Origin: Zooshikella sp050749885
Lineage (GTDB): Bacteria; Pseudomonadota; Gammaproteobacteria; Pseudomonadales; Zooshikellaceae
Assembly: GCF_050749885.1 (NCBI RefSeq)
Contig: NZ_JBOIUB010000001.1
Coordinates: 186,001 to 250,000, forward strand
DNA: 64,000 nucleotides
Direction: 5' to 3'
The notes beneath the pieces were generated by a model. The model did not search any database. It saw only the letters and a list, made by a program, of their open reading frames with translations, and was not told the origin of the DNA. A program made the position numbers and the translations under genes. Of the stretch, positions 35,674-44,133 are shown piece by piece (within the stretch, counting starts at the first letter, position 1; every line of letters starts with the position of its first letter).

Positions 35674-38600
35674 GTGAATATACTGCTGGTTTCACAGTGT
35701 CAAAAAAAAGCGCTTAAAGAAACACGTCGAATACTTGATCAATTTGCTGAACGTGTCGGTGATTTTACCTGGCAGACAGCTATTACCAAACAGGGGTTGG
35801 ATACCCTAAGACAAATTTTAAGGAAAAAAGCGCGTAAAAATACTGCAGTTGCATGTCATTGGATTAGAGGAAAAGATAACAGCGAATTATTATGGATCGT
35901 TGGCGATGCAAGCCGTTTTGATACTCTAGGAAGAGTCCCTACCAATACAACACAGCGAAATATATTACGGGCTGATGATGAAAATGATTGGCACACGATT
36001 GAAGATATACGTCTGATAAGTGCCATGGCTTCATTATTTCATGACTTTGGGAAAGCTAATAAGCGATTTCAAAGTAAACTAAGAGAAAATTTTAATAAAA
36101 AGACAAGTGCAGACCCTATTCGTCATGAATGGATTTCGTTGCGTTTATTTAACACATTTATTGGTGACAAATGTCGTGATGATCAGGAATGGCTACAACG
36201 ATTGGCTGATAATCCAACATTTCCAGACGATTGGCAAGACAAATTAACGAAAGATAAACTGGAAATGTCGGCTAAGGATACTGCTGTTATCAGTGAGGGA
36301 ATATCTCCCTTTAAAAAGCTTCCCCCGTTGGCTAAGGTTATAGGCTGGCTTATAGTAAGTCATCATCGACTGCCTTTTGATCAAAACAAAAAGGTAGCAT
36401 GCAAGGCAACAAATGCTCAAGCACTGAACAAGTTGCCTGAACGCGTCAAAATAAGTTGGTGTGGTGCCAGAGAAAATGCGACAAAACAACATATCAAACA
36501 GTGTTGGACATTTGAATATGGTTTACCAAGTCAAAGTAAGGCCTGGCAAAAACGGGTACAGAAATTAGCCGTTAAAATGCTTAATAGACGTCAACTGTTC
36601 ACTGAAAAATGGTTTGTAAATCCATATGTTATTCATGTATCCCGCCTAGCATTAATGCTTGCTGACCATTATTATTCCAGTTTAAGTGATCCTTCACAAC
36701 GAGTGCGAGGTGATAAAGATTGTCGATTATATGCAAATACGACGAGTAAAAAACAAGAGGATGGTGCAGATAAAACACTGAATCAACCGTTAGATGAGCA
36801 CCTGATAGGGGTTGAAAAACAAAATCATGCAATATGTTATCACTTACCTTATTTAAAGCGACAACTGCCTAGTATTACGCGGCATAAAGGTTTTCAAAGT
36901 AGAAGTCGCAATCAGCGTTTTAACTGGCAAAATAAAGCCTATGACCTGGCAAAATCCATACAACAAAAAACTCAGGATCAAGGTTTTTTTGGCATTAACA
37001 TGGCTTCAACAGGATGTGGCAAAACGCTGGCCAATGGTCGGATTATGTATGCATTGGCAAACGAACAACAAGGTGCTCGCTTTACAATAGCGTTAGGATT
37101 AAGAATCCTTACCTTACAAACAGGGGAAGTTTACCGAAGCCAGTTACAACTCGGTGCTGATGAGTTGGCTGTTATGGTGGGGGGGAGTGCAGTTCGAGAA
37201 ATACATAAGTTTCAACAACGAATGAGTCAACAAGATTTTACCGAACAGGCAGGCTCAGAATCGGTTGCTAATTTATTGGAAGAGCAGACACGTGTTTTTT
37301 ATGAGTCAAGCTTACAGAGTGGACCGATTAGCCATCAGCTTGCCAAAAATGCTCATGCGAATCGCCTGCTTCAATCTCCTATATTAACCTGTACGATTGA
37401 TCACTTAATGCCTGCTACGGAGAGTTTACGAGGGGGACATCAAATTGTTCCAAGTTTAAGACTCATGACGTCTGATTTAATTCTTGATGAGCCTGATGAC
37501 TTTGATCAACAGGATTTATATGCATTAAGCCGGCTTGTGTATTGGTCAGGAATGTTAGGCAGTCGGGTATTGTTATCATCAGCAACACTGCCTCCTGCCA
37601 TTATTCATGGATTGTTTGACGCCTACTATGAAGGAAGGAAAATATTTCAGAAGAACCGAGGGGCAGTCCAAGGAAAAAATGCCATTAGTTGTGCCTGGTT
37701 TGATGAGTTTAACTGTATTGCTGGTGACTTTGCTGATACTGATGGTTTTACAAACGCACATACCCAATTTGTTGATAAGCGCCTGATAAAGTTAGGTCAG
37801 ATGAACACAATAGTGCGACGCGCAGAAATTAAGCCATTAGTTGAGGATGTTGCTGCACCTGACCTAGATAATTTACCCGTAGGGGATCAAAATAACACAC
37901 CTGAAGGGTTATTATTTCAGTCTGTTGCCTGGCAACTGCAACAGTACAGTGTAGAACTGCATTACCAGCATAATACGTATGATGAGTTATCAGGTAAACA
38001 TGTCAGCTTTGGTTTGGTGCGAATGGCTAATATTTACCCATTAGTTAATGTCACCAAAACTTTTCTAGCGTTGCAAGGGCCTACAGATACCGTGTTTCAC
38101 TGTTGTTGCTACCATAGTAATCATTTGTTGACTGTTCGCTCTGCCATTGAACAACGTCTGGACCGATGTTTAAATCGAAAAGGTGATAAAAATGCTGTGT
38201 TTTCTCTTCCTGAAATACAGCAAAGTCTAGCTCGTACTTCAGCAAAACATCATATTTTTATTGTGTTTGCTACGCCGGTGGCAGAGGTTGGCAGAGATCA
38301 TGATTATGACTGGGGGATTGTTGAACCATCCTCTATGCGTTCAATAATACAACTAGCGGGCCGTATACAACGGCACCGAATGCAATCATGCGCTTCACCG
38401 AATCTTTTTTTATTATCTTCCAATATTAAGCATCTACAGAGTAAGAATAACTCTCCCTGTTTTTGCACACCGGGTTTTGAAAATGAAACCTTTAAACTAA
38501 ATAGTCACGATTTATTTAACCTGTTGGAGTCGGAACAGTATAAAACGATTAATGCTGCACCACGAATTCGAGAAAATATTCATTTAAGACCCGCTGACAA

Positions 38601-39060
38601 TTTAGTGGATTTAGAACATGCCCATTTAAAAGCTATTATGTTAGAGGCTGAGAATGGACGTGTTGCTTCAATTAATTTATGGTGGCAGACTCAAGCAAAT
38701 TTATCGGCCGAATTACAGCAAGCATATCCATTTAGGCAGTCTCGTCCAACCATGTGCTATGCGATGTTATTGGATGAAGATGATGAACCCTATTTTTGTG
38801 GTGAAGGTACAAATGGTAAGTGGGGTAAACCTCAAAATGCACTGTTAAACAAAATAAATATTGATCGACAGAATGCGGGTAAACTGTTATGGGGAGAATA
38901 TGACTATTTAGTGCTGCTTGAGCAGTGGGCTGATAATTTAGGCTATACAATCGAGGACTGTGCTAAGCGTTTTAGTTATGTTGAATTACCAAGAGATGAA
39001 GCAGAGCAGGGATGGAATTATCATGATGCTTTGGGGTTCTGGCGTATGAAACGCAATTGA
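35674..39060 (+). CDS. cas3: Cas2-Cas3 fusion nuclease-helicase, type I-F
   Basis: The 1128-residue protein carries an N-terminal Cas2 domain (about 1-95) fused to Cas3, the arrangement unique to type I-F. The HD nuclease has His123-Asp124 (LFHDFGKANK) and SHHRLP. The helicase shows Walker A GCGKT (447-451), DEPD (605-608), SAT (636-638) and the motif VI GRIQRHR (896-902). It degrades DNA marked by the Csy complex and takes part in spacer uptake with Cas1. No break or lost catalytic residue is seen. The start is GTG. About 800 bp separate it from cas8f, more than expected for one operon. Confidence 0.97.
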   Translation: MNILLVSQCQKKALKETRRILDQFAERVGDFTWQTAITKQGLDTLRQILRKKARKNTAVACHWIRGKDNSELLWIVGDASRFDTLGRVPTNTTQRNILRADDENDWHTIEDIRLISAMASLFHDFGKANKRFQSKLRENFNKKTSADPIRHEWISLRLFNTFIGDKCRDDQEWLQRLADNPTFPDDWQDKLTKDKLEMSAKDTAVISEGISPFKKLPPLAKVIGWLIVSHHRLPFDQNKKVACKATNAQALNKLPERVKISWCGARENATKQHIKQCWTFEYGLPSQSKAWQKRVQKLAVKMLNRRQLFTEKWFVNPYVIHVSRLALMLADHYYSSLSDPSQRVRGDKDCRLYANTTSKKQEDGADKTLNQPLDEHLIGVEKQNHAICYHLPYLKRQLPSITRHKGFQSRSRNQRFNWQNKAYDLAKSIQQKTQDQGFFGINMASTGCGKTLANGRIMYALANEQQGARFTIALGLRILTLQTGEVYRSQLQLGADELAVMVGGSAVREIHKFQQRMSQQDFTEQAGSESVANLLEEQTRVFYESSLQSGPISHQLAKNAHANRLLQSPILTCTIDHLMPATESLRGGHQIVPSLRLMTSDLILDEPDDFDQQDLYALSRLVYWSGMLGSRVLLSSATLPPAIIHGLFDAYYEGRKIFQKNRGAVQGKNAISCAWFDEFNCIAGDFADTDGFTNAHTQFVDKRLIKLGQMNTIVRRAEIKPLVEDVAAPDLDNLPVGDQNNTPEGLLFQSVAWQLQQYSVELHYQHNTYDELSGKHVSFGLVRMANIYPLVNVTKTFLALQGPTDTVFHCCCYHSNHLLTVRSAIEQRLDRCLNRKGDKNAVFSLPEIQQSLARTSAKHHIFIVFATPVAEVGRDHDYDWGIVEPSSMRSIIQLAGRIQRHRMQSCASPNLFLLSSNIKHLQSKNNSPCFCTPGFENETFKLNSHDLFNLLESEQYKTINAAPRIRENIHLRPADNLVDLEHAHLKAIMLEAENGRVASINLWWQTQANLSAELQQAYPFRQSRPTMCYAMLLDEDDEPYFCGEGTNGKWGKPQNALLNKINIDRQNAGKLLWGEYDYLVLLEQWADNLGYTIEDCAKRFSYVELPRDEAEQGWNYHDALGFWRMKRN

Positions 39061-39071
39061 TGAACCCCTTT

Positions 39072-39155
39072 TAAGTAGCCTGCCTATGCGGCAGTTAAAA
39101 GTATGTAAGTTACATTTAGTAAAACACTTTCTAAACTGCTTGCTCAGCAGTAAAG
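39072..39155 (-). ncRNA. Degenerate two-repeat mini-array, CreR/CreA-like guide candidate
   Basis: Read on the minus strand, a repeat matching the array consensus at 21 of 28 positions (39155-39128) is followed by a 28-nt pseudo-spacer (39127-39100) and a second pseudo-repeat (39099-39072). The first keeps the handle end TTTAGAAA and a Cas6f stem CTGCT/AGCAG, with C-G changed to T-A on both sides. The second keeps the 15-nt hairpin CTGCCGCATAGGCAG exactly but has lost the handle. A crRNA needs just that: handle from the first, hairpin from the second. It points opposite to the main arrays and has a promoter-like sequence. In known CreR and CreA RNAs such guides direct Cascade to repress a promoter; function here is inference. 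Confidence 0.8.
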
Positions 39156-39158
39156 TCA

Positions 39159-39186
39159 ACTATAGCATATATTCTTATAGTGTAAA
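39159..39186 (-). promoter_or_regulatory. Promoter of the degenerate mini-array
   Basis: On the minus strand TTTACA (39186-39181), 16 bp, then TATAGT (39164-39159): each differs from consensus at one position. Transcription would begin near 39152, inside the first bases of the upstream pseudo-repeat. Confidence 0.6.
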
Positions 39187-39272
39187 TGTATTTGTCCCTT
39201 ATTAATGTTAAACAATCTTACATTATTCTTTCAGCAATGGCTTATATCTTTTATTAAATTTTGATTACACAC

Positions 39273-39291
39273 TACATTTAGTACAACACGG
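39273..39291 (-). promoter_or_regulatory. Self-target of the pseudo-spacer, with PAM
   Basis: On the minus strand CC (39291-39290), the type I-F PAM, precedes GTGTTGTACTAAATGTA (39289-39273). The pseudo-spacer begins GTGTTTTACTAAATGTA. Sixteen of 17 positions agree and the mismatch is at position 6, a nucleotide flipped out of the guide-DNA duplex in type I complexes. Beyond position 17 the match ends, as in repression-only guides. It lies upstream of the small ORF and the cas8f operon. Confidence 0.75.
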
Positions 39292-39322
39292 TTCTTTAAA
39301 TTGAAAAGCAATACTGTTATGC

Positions 39323-39350
39323 TTTACTTCATCAATTGAGAATATATAGT
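39323..39350 (+). promoter_or_regulatory. Candidate promoter for the small ORF and cas8f operon
   Basis: TTTACT, 16 bp, TATAGT. A weaker alternative (TTTAAA at 39295, TATGCT at 39318) begins only 3 bp beyond the PAM of the self-target. Either would be near enough for a bound Csy complex to interfere. Confidence 0.4.
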
Positions 39351-39482
39351 AAACCTTCTAAAGAGCATGGTACTAGCAAGTCAGTAATTAAGAATTTTTC
39401 CCTCTGTTGTAGTAATGGTATTTTTCTCGATTTAATTTCTTAATAATTTTTTAAGTTAAACTAAACAGGTGAGGTGAAAGAT

Positions 39483-39740
39483 ATGAAGAGTGCTGAGAAA
39501 ATGAAAAGGTGGATGTCTTCTGTATCTTTAGTTCTTTTTTTTGTGAATTTAATATTTAGACTGTCTGGGTTTGTTAAGGAAATCGTTAAAATTTTAAATG
39601 TTGATAAAATGTTATATTGGATGAATGAAAAATCCTCTTTTACTTTATTAATGGTGCTTCTGCAAAAAGTGTGGTTTTTAGTGTATAGAGTATTACATGC
39701 AATCTTATACTGTTGGCGTAACTTTTTTGATTACTTTTAG
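39483..39740 (+). CDS. Small membrane protein between cas3 and cas8f
   Basis: This 85-residue ORF has a strong ribosome site (AGGTGAGGTG, 6 bases before the ATG at 39483). It has two hydrophobic stretches, about residues 12-30 (SVSLVLFFVNLIFRLSG) and 53-78, with positive charges between, consistent with a small membrane protein. It is not a known part of type I-F systems. It lies downstream of the self-target site and candidate promoter, and 116 bp or more before cas8f. It could be a toxin kept silent by the guide, a cas regulator or an accessory factor. Small size and A/T richness leave room for it being non-coding. Confidence 0.5.
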   Translation: MKSAEKMKRWMSSVSLVLFFVNLIFRLSGFVKEIVKILNVDKMLYWMNEKSSFTLLMVLLQKVWFLVYRVLHAILYCWRNFFDYF

Positions 39741-39883
39741 TAAGTGTTTGCCTTGAAATATCTATAGCTTTTGAGGAATAATTTTGTTGTATTTTTTGCG
39801 ACTAGTTTTGTTGTGTGAAGTGAAACTGGTTATAAATTTTACTGTTGAATAAATAGATGGTTAGAATTTTAGGATGGCTGGGA

Positions 39884-41143
39884 ATGGATGAAACCTTAAA
39901 AAAATCTGCACAGGTTGAAATTACAGGTTATATAGATGGTCGTTTACACGAAAAATTAAATGCTTTAAAAGAAAATCAACATGATAAAAGAGAGCAGTTA
40001 ATTGCTCAATATCAAAAAGCAACGTGGTTAGAAAATGCAGCAAAGCGTGTTGAACAAATACAATTAGTGACGCATGCTGTTAAATATAGTCATCCTAGTG
40101 CTCGAGGAAGCAGTCATTATCTTGAAGTAAACAGCAGTCTACAGCAACATGCTTTATTGACAACCCATTCTATTGGGGATGAGCGAAGAGAGGATGTAGT
40201 TGGAAATGCTGCTGCACTGGATGTTTATAAATTTTTAACGATTGATATTCAAGGTAAGCCGTTGCTTACTAGATTGCTGAATGATGAAATAGAAGTAAAA
40301 GCAGCGCTGAGTGAGGATACAAAAATATCGGAACAACTAGCGGCAGCGTTTAAAGGTATTACGTTAAGCAGAGGGGCAGTAGCTTCTCATAAGTTGGTGA
40401 AACAGATCTACTTTCCTATAGCTGAGCAAAACTATCATTTATTATCGCCTTTATACCCAACCTGTTTAGTGCAGGCTGTATATGACAAAATTAGAAATGA
40501 TCGTTTTGGCGATGAAGCAAAGGCTGCACGTGAAGCTCGTTTTGAACGCAAAATGCATGATAACGGTTACAGTGAGTATCCCAATTTAGTGATTCAAAAG
40601 TTCGGAGGCACAAAACCACAAAATATCAGTCAGTTAAATAGCCAACGACATGGGGAAAGTTGGTTATTAGCTTCTTGCCCGCCAATATGGAAAACTCAAC
40701 CCGTTAAGCTTCCCATTGGAGTGTCTTCCATTTTTAAGCAGTTAGGAAGACGTAAAACACTGCGAGAGCGAATAGTTTTATTACGAAAATTTTTAACGAA
40801 AACCAATTATAATAATATTGCTATTCGAACCAAAAGAGCGCAACTAGTGCAAAATATAATTGATGAAATTGTGCATTATGCTGCATCTGTTCAAAGACAT
40901 AAGCCAGGGTGGACTGCTGATACAAAATGTCAGCTGGATATTGCTGAGCAGTATTGGCTTGATCCTTACCGTGCAGATAATGATGAAGAATTTCAAGCTA
41001 GTCGGATATCAGCAAAGTGGCAAGATACTGTATGCTCTCGTTTTGCAAAATGGTTTAACTTTGAGTTAAGCACACAGGGAGGTTTATCGGTTGGAGATGA
41101 TGAATTTGATTTTTGGAAAAAATCATTTGCACAAATCTTATAG
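39884..41143 (+). CDS. cas8f: Cas8f (Csy1), large subunit of the type I-F complex
   Basis: This protein of about 419 residues recognises the PAM and, with Cas5f, caps the 5' handle of the crRNA in the Csy complex. It aligns by eye with P. aeruginosa Csy1 near its start: IDGRLHEKLNALKENQHDKR and QLVTHAVKYSHPSARGSSH. An ATG nine codons upstream (39857) is also open but has no ribosome site, whereas AGGA lies 10 bases before this ATG. It opens the effector operon cas8f-cas5f-cas7f-cas6f and may answer to the self-target upstream. Confidence 0.92.
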   Translation: MDETLKKSAQVEITGYIDGRLHEKLNALKENQHDKREQLIAQYQKATWLENAAKRVEQIQLVTHAVKYSHPSARGSSHYLEVNSSLQQHALLTTHSIGDERREDVVGNAAALDVYKFLTIDIQGKPLLTRLLNDEIEVKAALSEDTKISEQLAAAFKGITLSRGAVASHKLVKQIYFPIAEQNYHLLSPLYPTCLVQAVYDKIRNDRFGDEAKAAREARFERKMHDNGYSEYPNLVIQKFGGTKPQNISQLNSQRHGESWLLASCPPIWKTQPVKLPIGVSSIFKQLGRRKTLRERIVLLRKFLTKTNYNNIAIRTKRAQLVQNIIDEIVHYAASVQRHKPGWTADTKCQLDIAEQYWLDPYRADNDEEFQASRISAKWQDTVCSRFAKWFNFELSTQGGLSVGDDEFDFWKKSFAQIL

Positions 41144-41198
41144 TGTCAACAAGTTTTTTATGATTGAATAATAATGATATTTTAAAAGGATGTGCTTC

Positions 41199-42155
41199 GT
41201 GATTGAAGTTTTAAATGGGTTATTAGTTGTACCTCGATTATATGTACAAAACGCAAATGCTGTATCAAGTCCGCTGACCTGGGGATTTCCTGCTCCTTCT
41301 GCATTTCTTGGCTTTGTACATGCTTTACAAAGAAAGTTAGCCAATATTAATGCGTTGAATTTTTCTGGTGTGGGTATTATCTGTCATCATTTTGAACCTC
41401 AAACTGATCAGAACGACAATCGTCGTACTCAGTTATTTAAATTAACACGAAACCCGTTGAATAAAGATGGTTCGTCTCCTGCATTTATAGAGGAGGGAAG
41501 AACGCATATTGAAGTGAGTTTACTCATTGGTATAAAAGAGTATTTAGATGAAGATGAAGGCGCTGAACTTGCTGATAGTATTTGTCATTTGGTTCAACAA
41601 CAACGATTAGCAGGAGGCTCTGTTTGGGTAAGGGATCACTCAAGAGATAAACCATATTATCTTGAATTGGCAGATCATGCTGAGGGTAGAATATCGCAGT
41701 TTAACAAAATAAAATATACATTACTGCCTGGGTATGCACTCATTGGGCGTGATGACTTATTACAAAATCATTATACTACGTTAAAACACGAAAATGATAA
41801 AATCACACTTTTAGAGGCTTGGCTTGATCTAAGCCGGTTGAATATGGCACCTGTTCCTGACTCATCAGAAACAGTGTTGGATGATAATAAACCAGTGAAA
41901 TGGCAGGCCAAATCCAAACCCGGTTGGCTTGTGCCTATACCCGTTGGTTACCAAGGTATATCGGAATTATTTGACGCGGGTAGTGTACAGCATAGTCGTG
42001 ATGATCAAACGCCTTTTCGCTTTGTGGAAAGTGTATATTCTATAGGGGAATGGCTGAGTCCGCATAAAGTTAAAGACCCACTACAACTGCTATGGTCTTA
42101 TCAGTACCTGCCAGAATATGAGCAGTATCGCTGTATAAATTATTTTAATCGCTAA
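41199..42155 (+). CDS. cas5f: Cas5f (Csy2), type I-F complex subunit
   Basis: The 318-residue subunit binds the crRNA 5' handle next to Cas8f. It opens with IEVLNGLLVVPRLYVQNANA, followed by TWGFPAPSAFLGFVHALQ, both characteristic of Csy2. Later, LPGYALIGRDDLL and a C-terminal SPHKVKDPLQLLWSYQY fit the family. An ATG at 41190 is in frame but overlaps the ribosome site AAAAGGA; the GTG at 41199 is 8 bases from it and is the better start. Length agrees with characterised members (about 320). Confidence 0.93.
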   Translation: MIEVLNGLLVVPRLYVQNANAVSSPLTWGFPAPSAFLGFVHALQRKLANINALNFSGVGIICHHFEPQTDQNDNRRTQLFKLTRNPLNKDGSSPAFIEEGRTHIEVSLLIGIKEYLDEDEGAELADSICHLVQQQRLAGGSVWVRDHSRDKPYYLELADHAEGRISQFNKIKYTLLPGYALIGRDDLLQNHYTTLKHENDKITLLEAWLDLSRLNMAPVPDSSETVLDDNKPVKWQAKSKPGWLVPIPVGYQGISELFDAGSVQHSRDDQTPFRFVESVYSIGEWLSPHKVKDPLQLLWSYQYLPEYEQYRCINYFNR

Positions 42156-42239
42156 TAAAATCAAAGAACCCTATTTTAATATCAGGACTTGCAGTTTATG
42201 GGATAACTGTAGGTTTGTAATTATCAGGAGTAAATAATA

Positions 42240-43277
42240 ATGGCTAATACGTTAAAAACCGCTTCTGTTTTAGCTTTTGAGCGTAAACTGGATAACTCTG
42301 ATGCACTTTTTTACGCAGGAAACTGGGCAAACTTTGATAACATTAAGGAATGGCAGTCTGTAAAAATTAGAGAAAAGTCGGTGAGGGGGACTATTTCAAA
42401 TCGCTCAAACACGAAGGAGTTAGACGCAGTAAAATTTGATGCCAAAATAGATAAACCGAATTTACAGACAGTGGATGTCGCTACGTTGCCTGTAAATGCT
42501 GATACTTTAGGCGTACGCTTTACTCTTAGGATTTCAGGAGGGGTCGGTGTTCCTTCAGCCTGTAACAATGTTGATTATCAGGAAAAACTTCAACAAACGG
42601 TAAAGCAGTATGTTGAAAAATATGGCTTTAATGAATTAGCAAAACGTTATGCAATCAATCTGGCAAATGGACGGTTTTTGTGGCGGAACCGGTTAGGTGC
42701 AGAACAAATAAAAATTCAAGTTAACCAGTTAAAAATGGGGGAGGTTATAAAACAGTGGGATTTTGACGCTTTAGCATTTAACCTCAGAGATTTTTCTGTT
42801 CCTGAGCATTATGCTGAGGCTATCAATGAATTAACTGAAGTGATCAACTTAGGCTTATTAGGTGAGCAATTTGTCTTAATTGAGGTCATCGCTTTTGTAC
42901 GTGTCGGTGAAGGCCAGGAAGTTTTCCCTTCTCAAGAATTAATTTTAGATACTGGTAATTCTTCTAAAGGCAGTAAGAGTAAAACGTTGTATACCGTAAG
43001 CACAACGGCTGCAATGCATTCTCAGAAAATTGGTAATGCATTGAGAACGGTCGATACCTGGTATCCTGATGACAACAATTTGGGGCCAATAGCAGTAGAA
43101 CCCTATGGAGCAGTAACATCACAAGGTAAAGCGTATCGCCAGCCTAAACAAAAAGTGGACTTTTATACGTTACTGGATAATTGGCTAAGAAAAGACAAAG
43201 CGCCGGACTCTGAAGGTAATCAGCACTTTGTTATGGCAACATTAATACGTGGTGGTGTATTTGGAGAAAAGGAATAA
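42240..43277 (+). CDS. cas7f: Cas7f (Csy3), backbone subunit of the type I-F complex
   Basis: The 345-residue protein forms the six-fold backbone along the crRNA spacer. The start MANTLKTASVLAFERKLDNS and the following DALFYAGNW are near-invariant in Csy3. The thumb region and GEGQEVFPSQEL near residue 223 are also typical. CAGGAG precedes the ATG. Cas6f follows after 3 bp. No truncation or lost segment is seen. Confidence 0.96.
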   Translation: MANTLKTASVLAFERKLDNSDALFYAGNWANFDNIKEWQSVKIREKSVRGTISNRSNTKELDAVKFDAKIDKPNLQTVDVATLPVNADTLGVRFTLRISGGVGVPSACNNVDYQEKLQQTVKQYVEKYGFNELAKRYAINLANGRFLWRNRLGAEQIKIQVNQLKMGEVIKQWDFDALAFNLRDFSVPEHYAEAINELTEVINLGLLGEQFVLIEVIAFVRVGEGQEVFPSQELILDTGNSSKGSKSKTLYTVSTTAAMHSQKIGNALRTVDTWYPDDNNLGPIAVEPYGAVTSQGKAYRQPKQKVDFYTLLDNWLRKDKAPDSEGNQHFVMATLIRGGVFGEKE

Positions 43278-43280
43278 GGC

Positions 43281-43841
43281 ATGGATTATTTTGTCGATAT
43301 TCGTCTGATGCCTGATCCTGAATTTTCTGGCTCTACATTGATGAATGTGCTTTTTAATAAACTGCACAAGGGGTTAGTAACACTTAATACAACGACTATT
43401 GGAATATGTTTCCCTGAGTATTCTATAGAAAAAAAAGAGCTAGGTAATAAACTCCGAATTCATGGCAGTGCTGGTGAGCTTGATCAACTACTGTGTATAC
43501 CTTGGTTGACAGGCATGAGAGATCATTTAATGTGTAGTGAAATTACAAAAATTCCAGCAAATACTACCGCAGTATGTGTGCAACGTGTTCAGGTGAAAAG
43601 TAATGTTGAGAGAATCAGGCGGCGTTACATGAAACGTCATAATCTGTCAGAAGAAGAGGCTAAACTTCGAATCCCTGCAACATTTGAAAAACGTCTAAAT
43701 TTACCTTACCTGGTTGTTAATAGCCAAAGCACTCAGCAAAAATTTAGATTATTTATTCATCAGGAAGAGCTTGCCGTTCACCGGCAAGGCAAATTTAACC
43801 AGTATGGTTTAAGCAAGCAGGCGACAGTACACTATTTTTAA
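43281..43841 (+). CDS. cas6f: Cas6f (Csy4), crRNA-processing endonuclease
   Basis: The 186-residue enzyme cuts the pre-crRNA at the 3' base of the repeat hairpin. His29 (NKLHKG) and Ser148/Ser150 (VNSQST) fall at exactly the catalytic positions of P. aeruginosa Csy4. The arginine-rich helix VERIRRRYMKRH (109-120) would enter the major groove of the stem. Its substrate hairpin CTGCC/GGCAG is present in all array repeats, and a compensated version exists in the degenerate mini-array, so this enzyme could also process that RNA. It ends the cas operon. Confidence 0.97.
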   Translation: MDYFVDIRLMPDPEFSGSTLMNVLFNKLHKGLVTLNTTTIGICFPEYSIEKKELGNKLRIHGSAGELDQLLCIPWLTGMRDHLMCSEITKIPANTTAVCVQRVQVKSNVERIRRRYMKRHNLSEEEAKLRIPATFEKRLNLPYLVVNSQSTQQKFRLFIHQEELAVHRQGKFNQYGLSKQATVHYF

Positions 43842-44005
43842 GCTTACTGTTGTTGTAACTTGATCATAAACAAAATTTTACAGTTTTAATTGACTTGTAA
43901 TAAAAATATCATTGGCAGGTTTGCAGTTCCTGCTAATGTAAAATGACTGAATGGTTTTTAATTGATCAGTATAGTTTTAAGGTTAACTAAGATATTATGC
44001 TTCAG

Positions 44006-44133
44006 ACCCTTTTTTGAGAGTTGATTTTTTACTGATTAAAATCAATAGGTTATAGCGTGGCCAAAAAAAGGGTATTTTGATGTGAATAATAAGTCAGCTC
44101 TTTAATAATCAAGTATTTCGACTTAAAACTCTA
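44006..44133 (+). promoter_or_regulatory. Leader of CRISPR array 2
   Basis: It shares AAAATCAATA, AAAAAGGGTATTTTG, AGTCAGCTCTTTAA and the final CTCTA with leader 1, in the same order and spacing. It lies directly 3' of cas6f, after about 160 bp with no gene. Confidence 0.8.

Noticed and set aside
39059..39076. GATGAACCCCTTTTAAG, similar to a block of leader 1 (32323-32341)
   Set aside because: It lies on the wrong strand and side for a leader of the mini-array and is short and A/T-rich; probably chance or a remnant.
39072..39100. Reading the downstream pseudo-repeat only as a terminator for cas3
   Set aside because: The hairpin could also end transcription, but the 15-nt identity with the CRISPR repeat core and the second pseudo-repeat at the expected distance argue for array origin.
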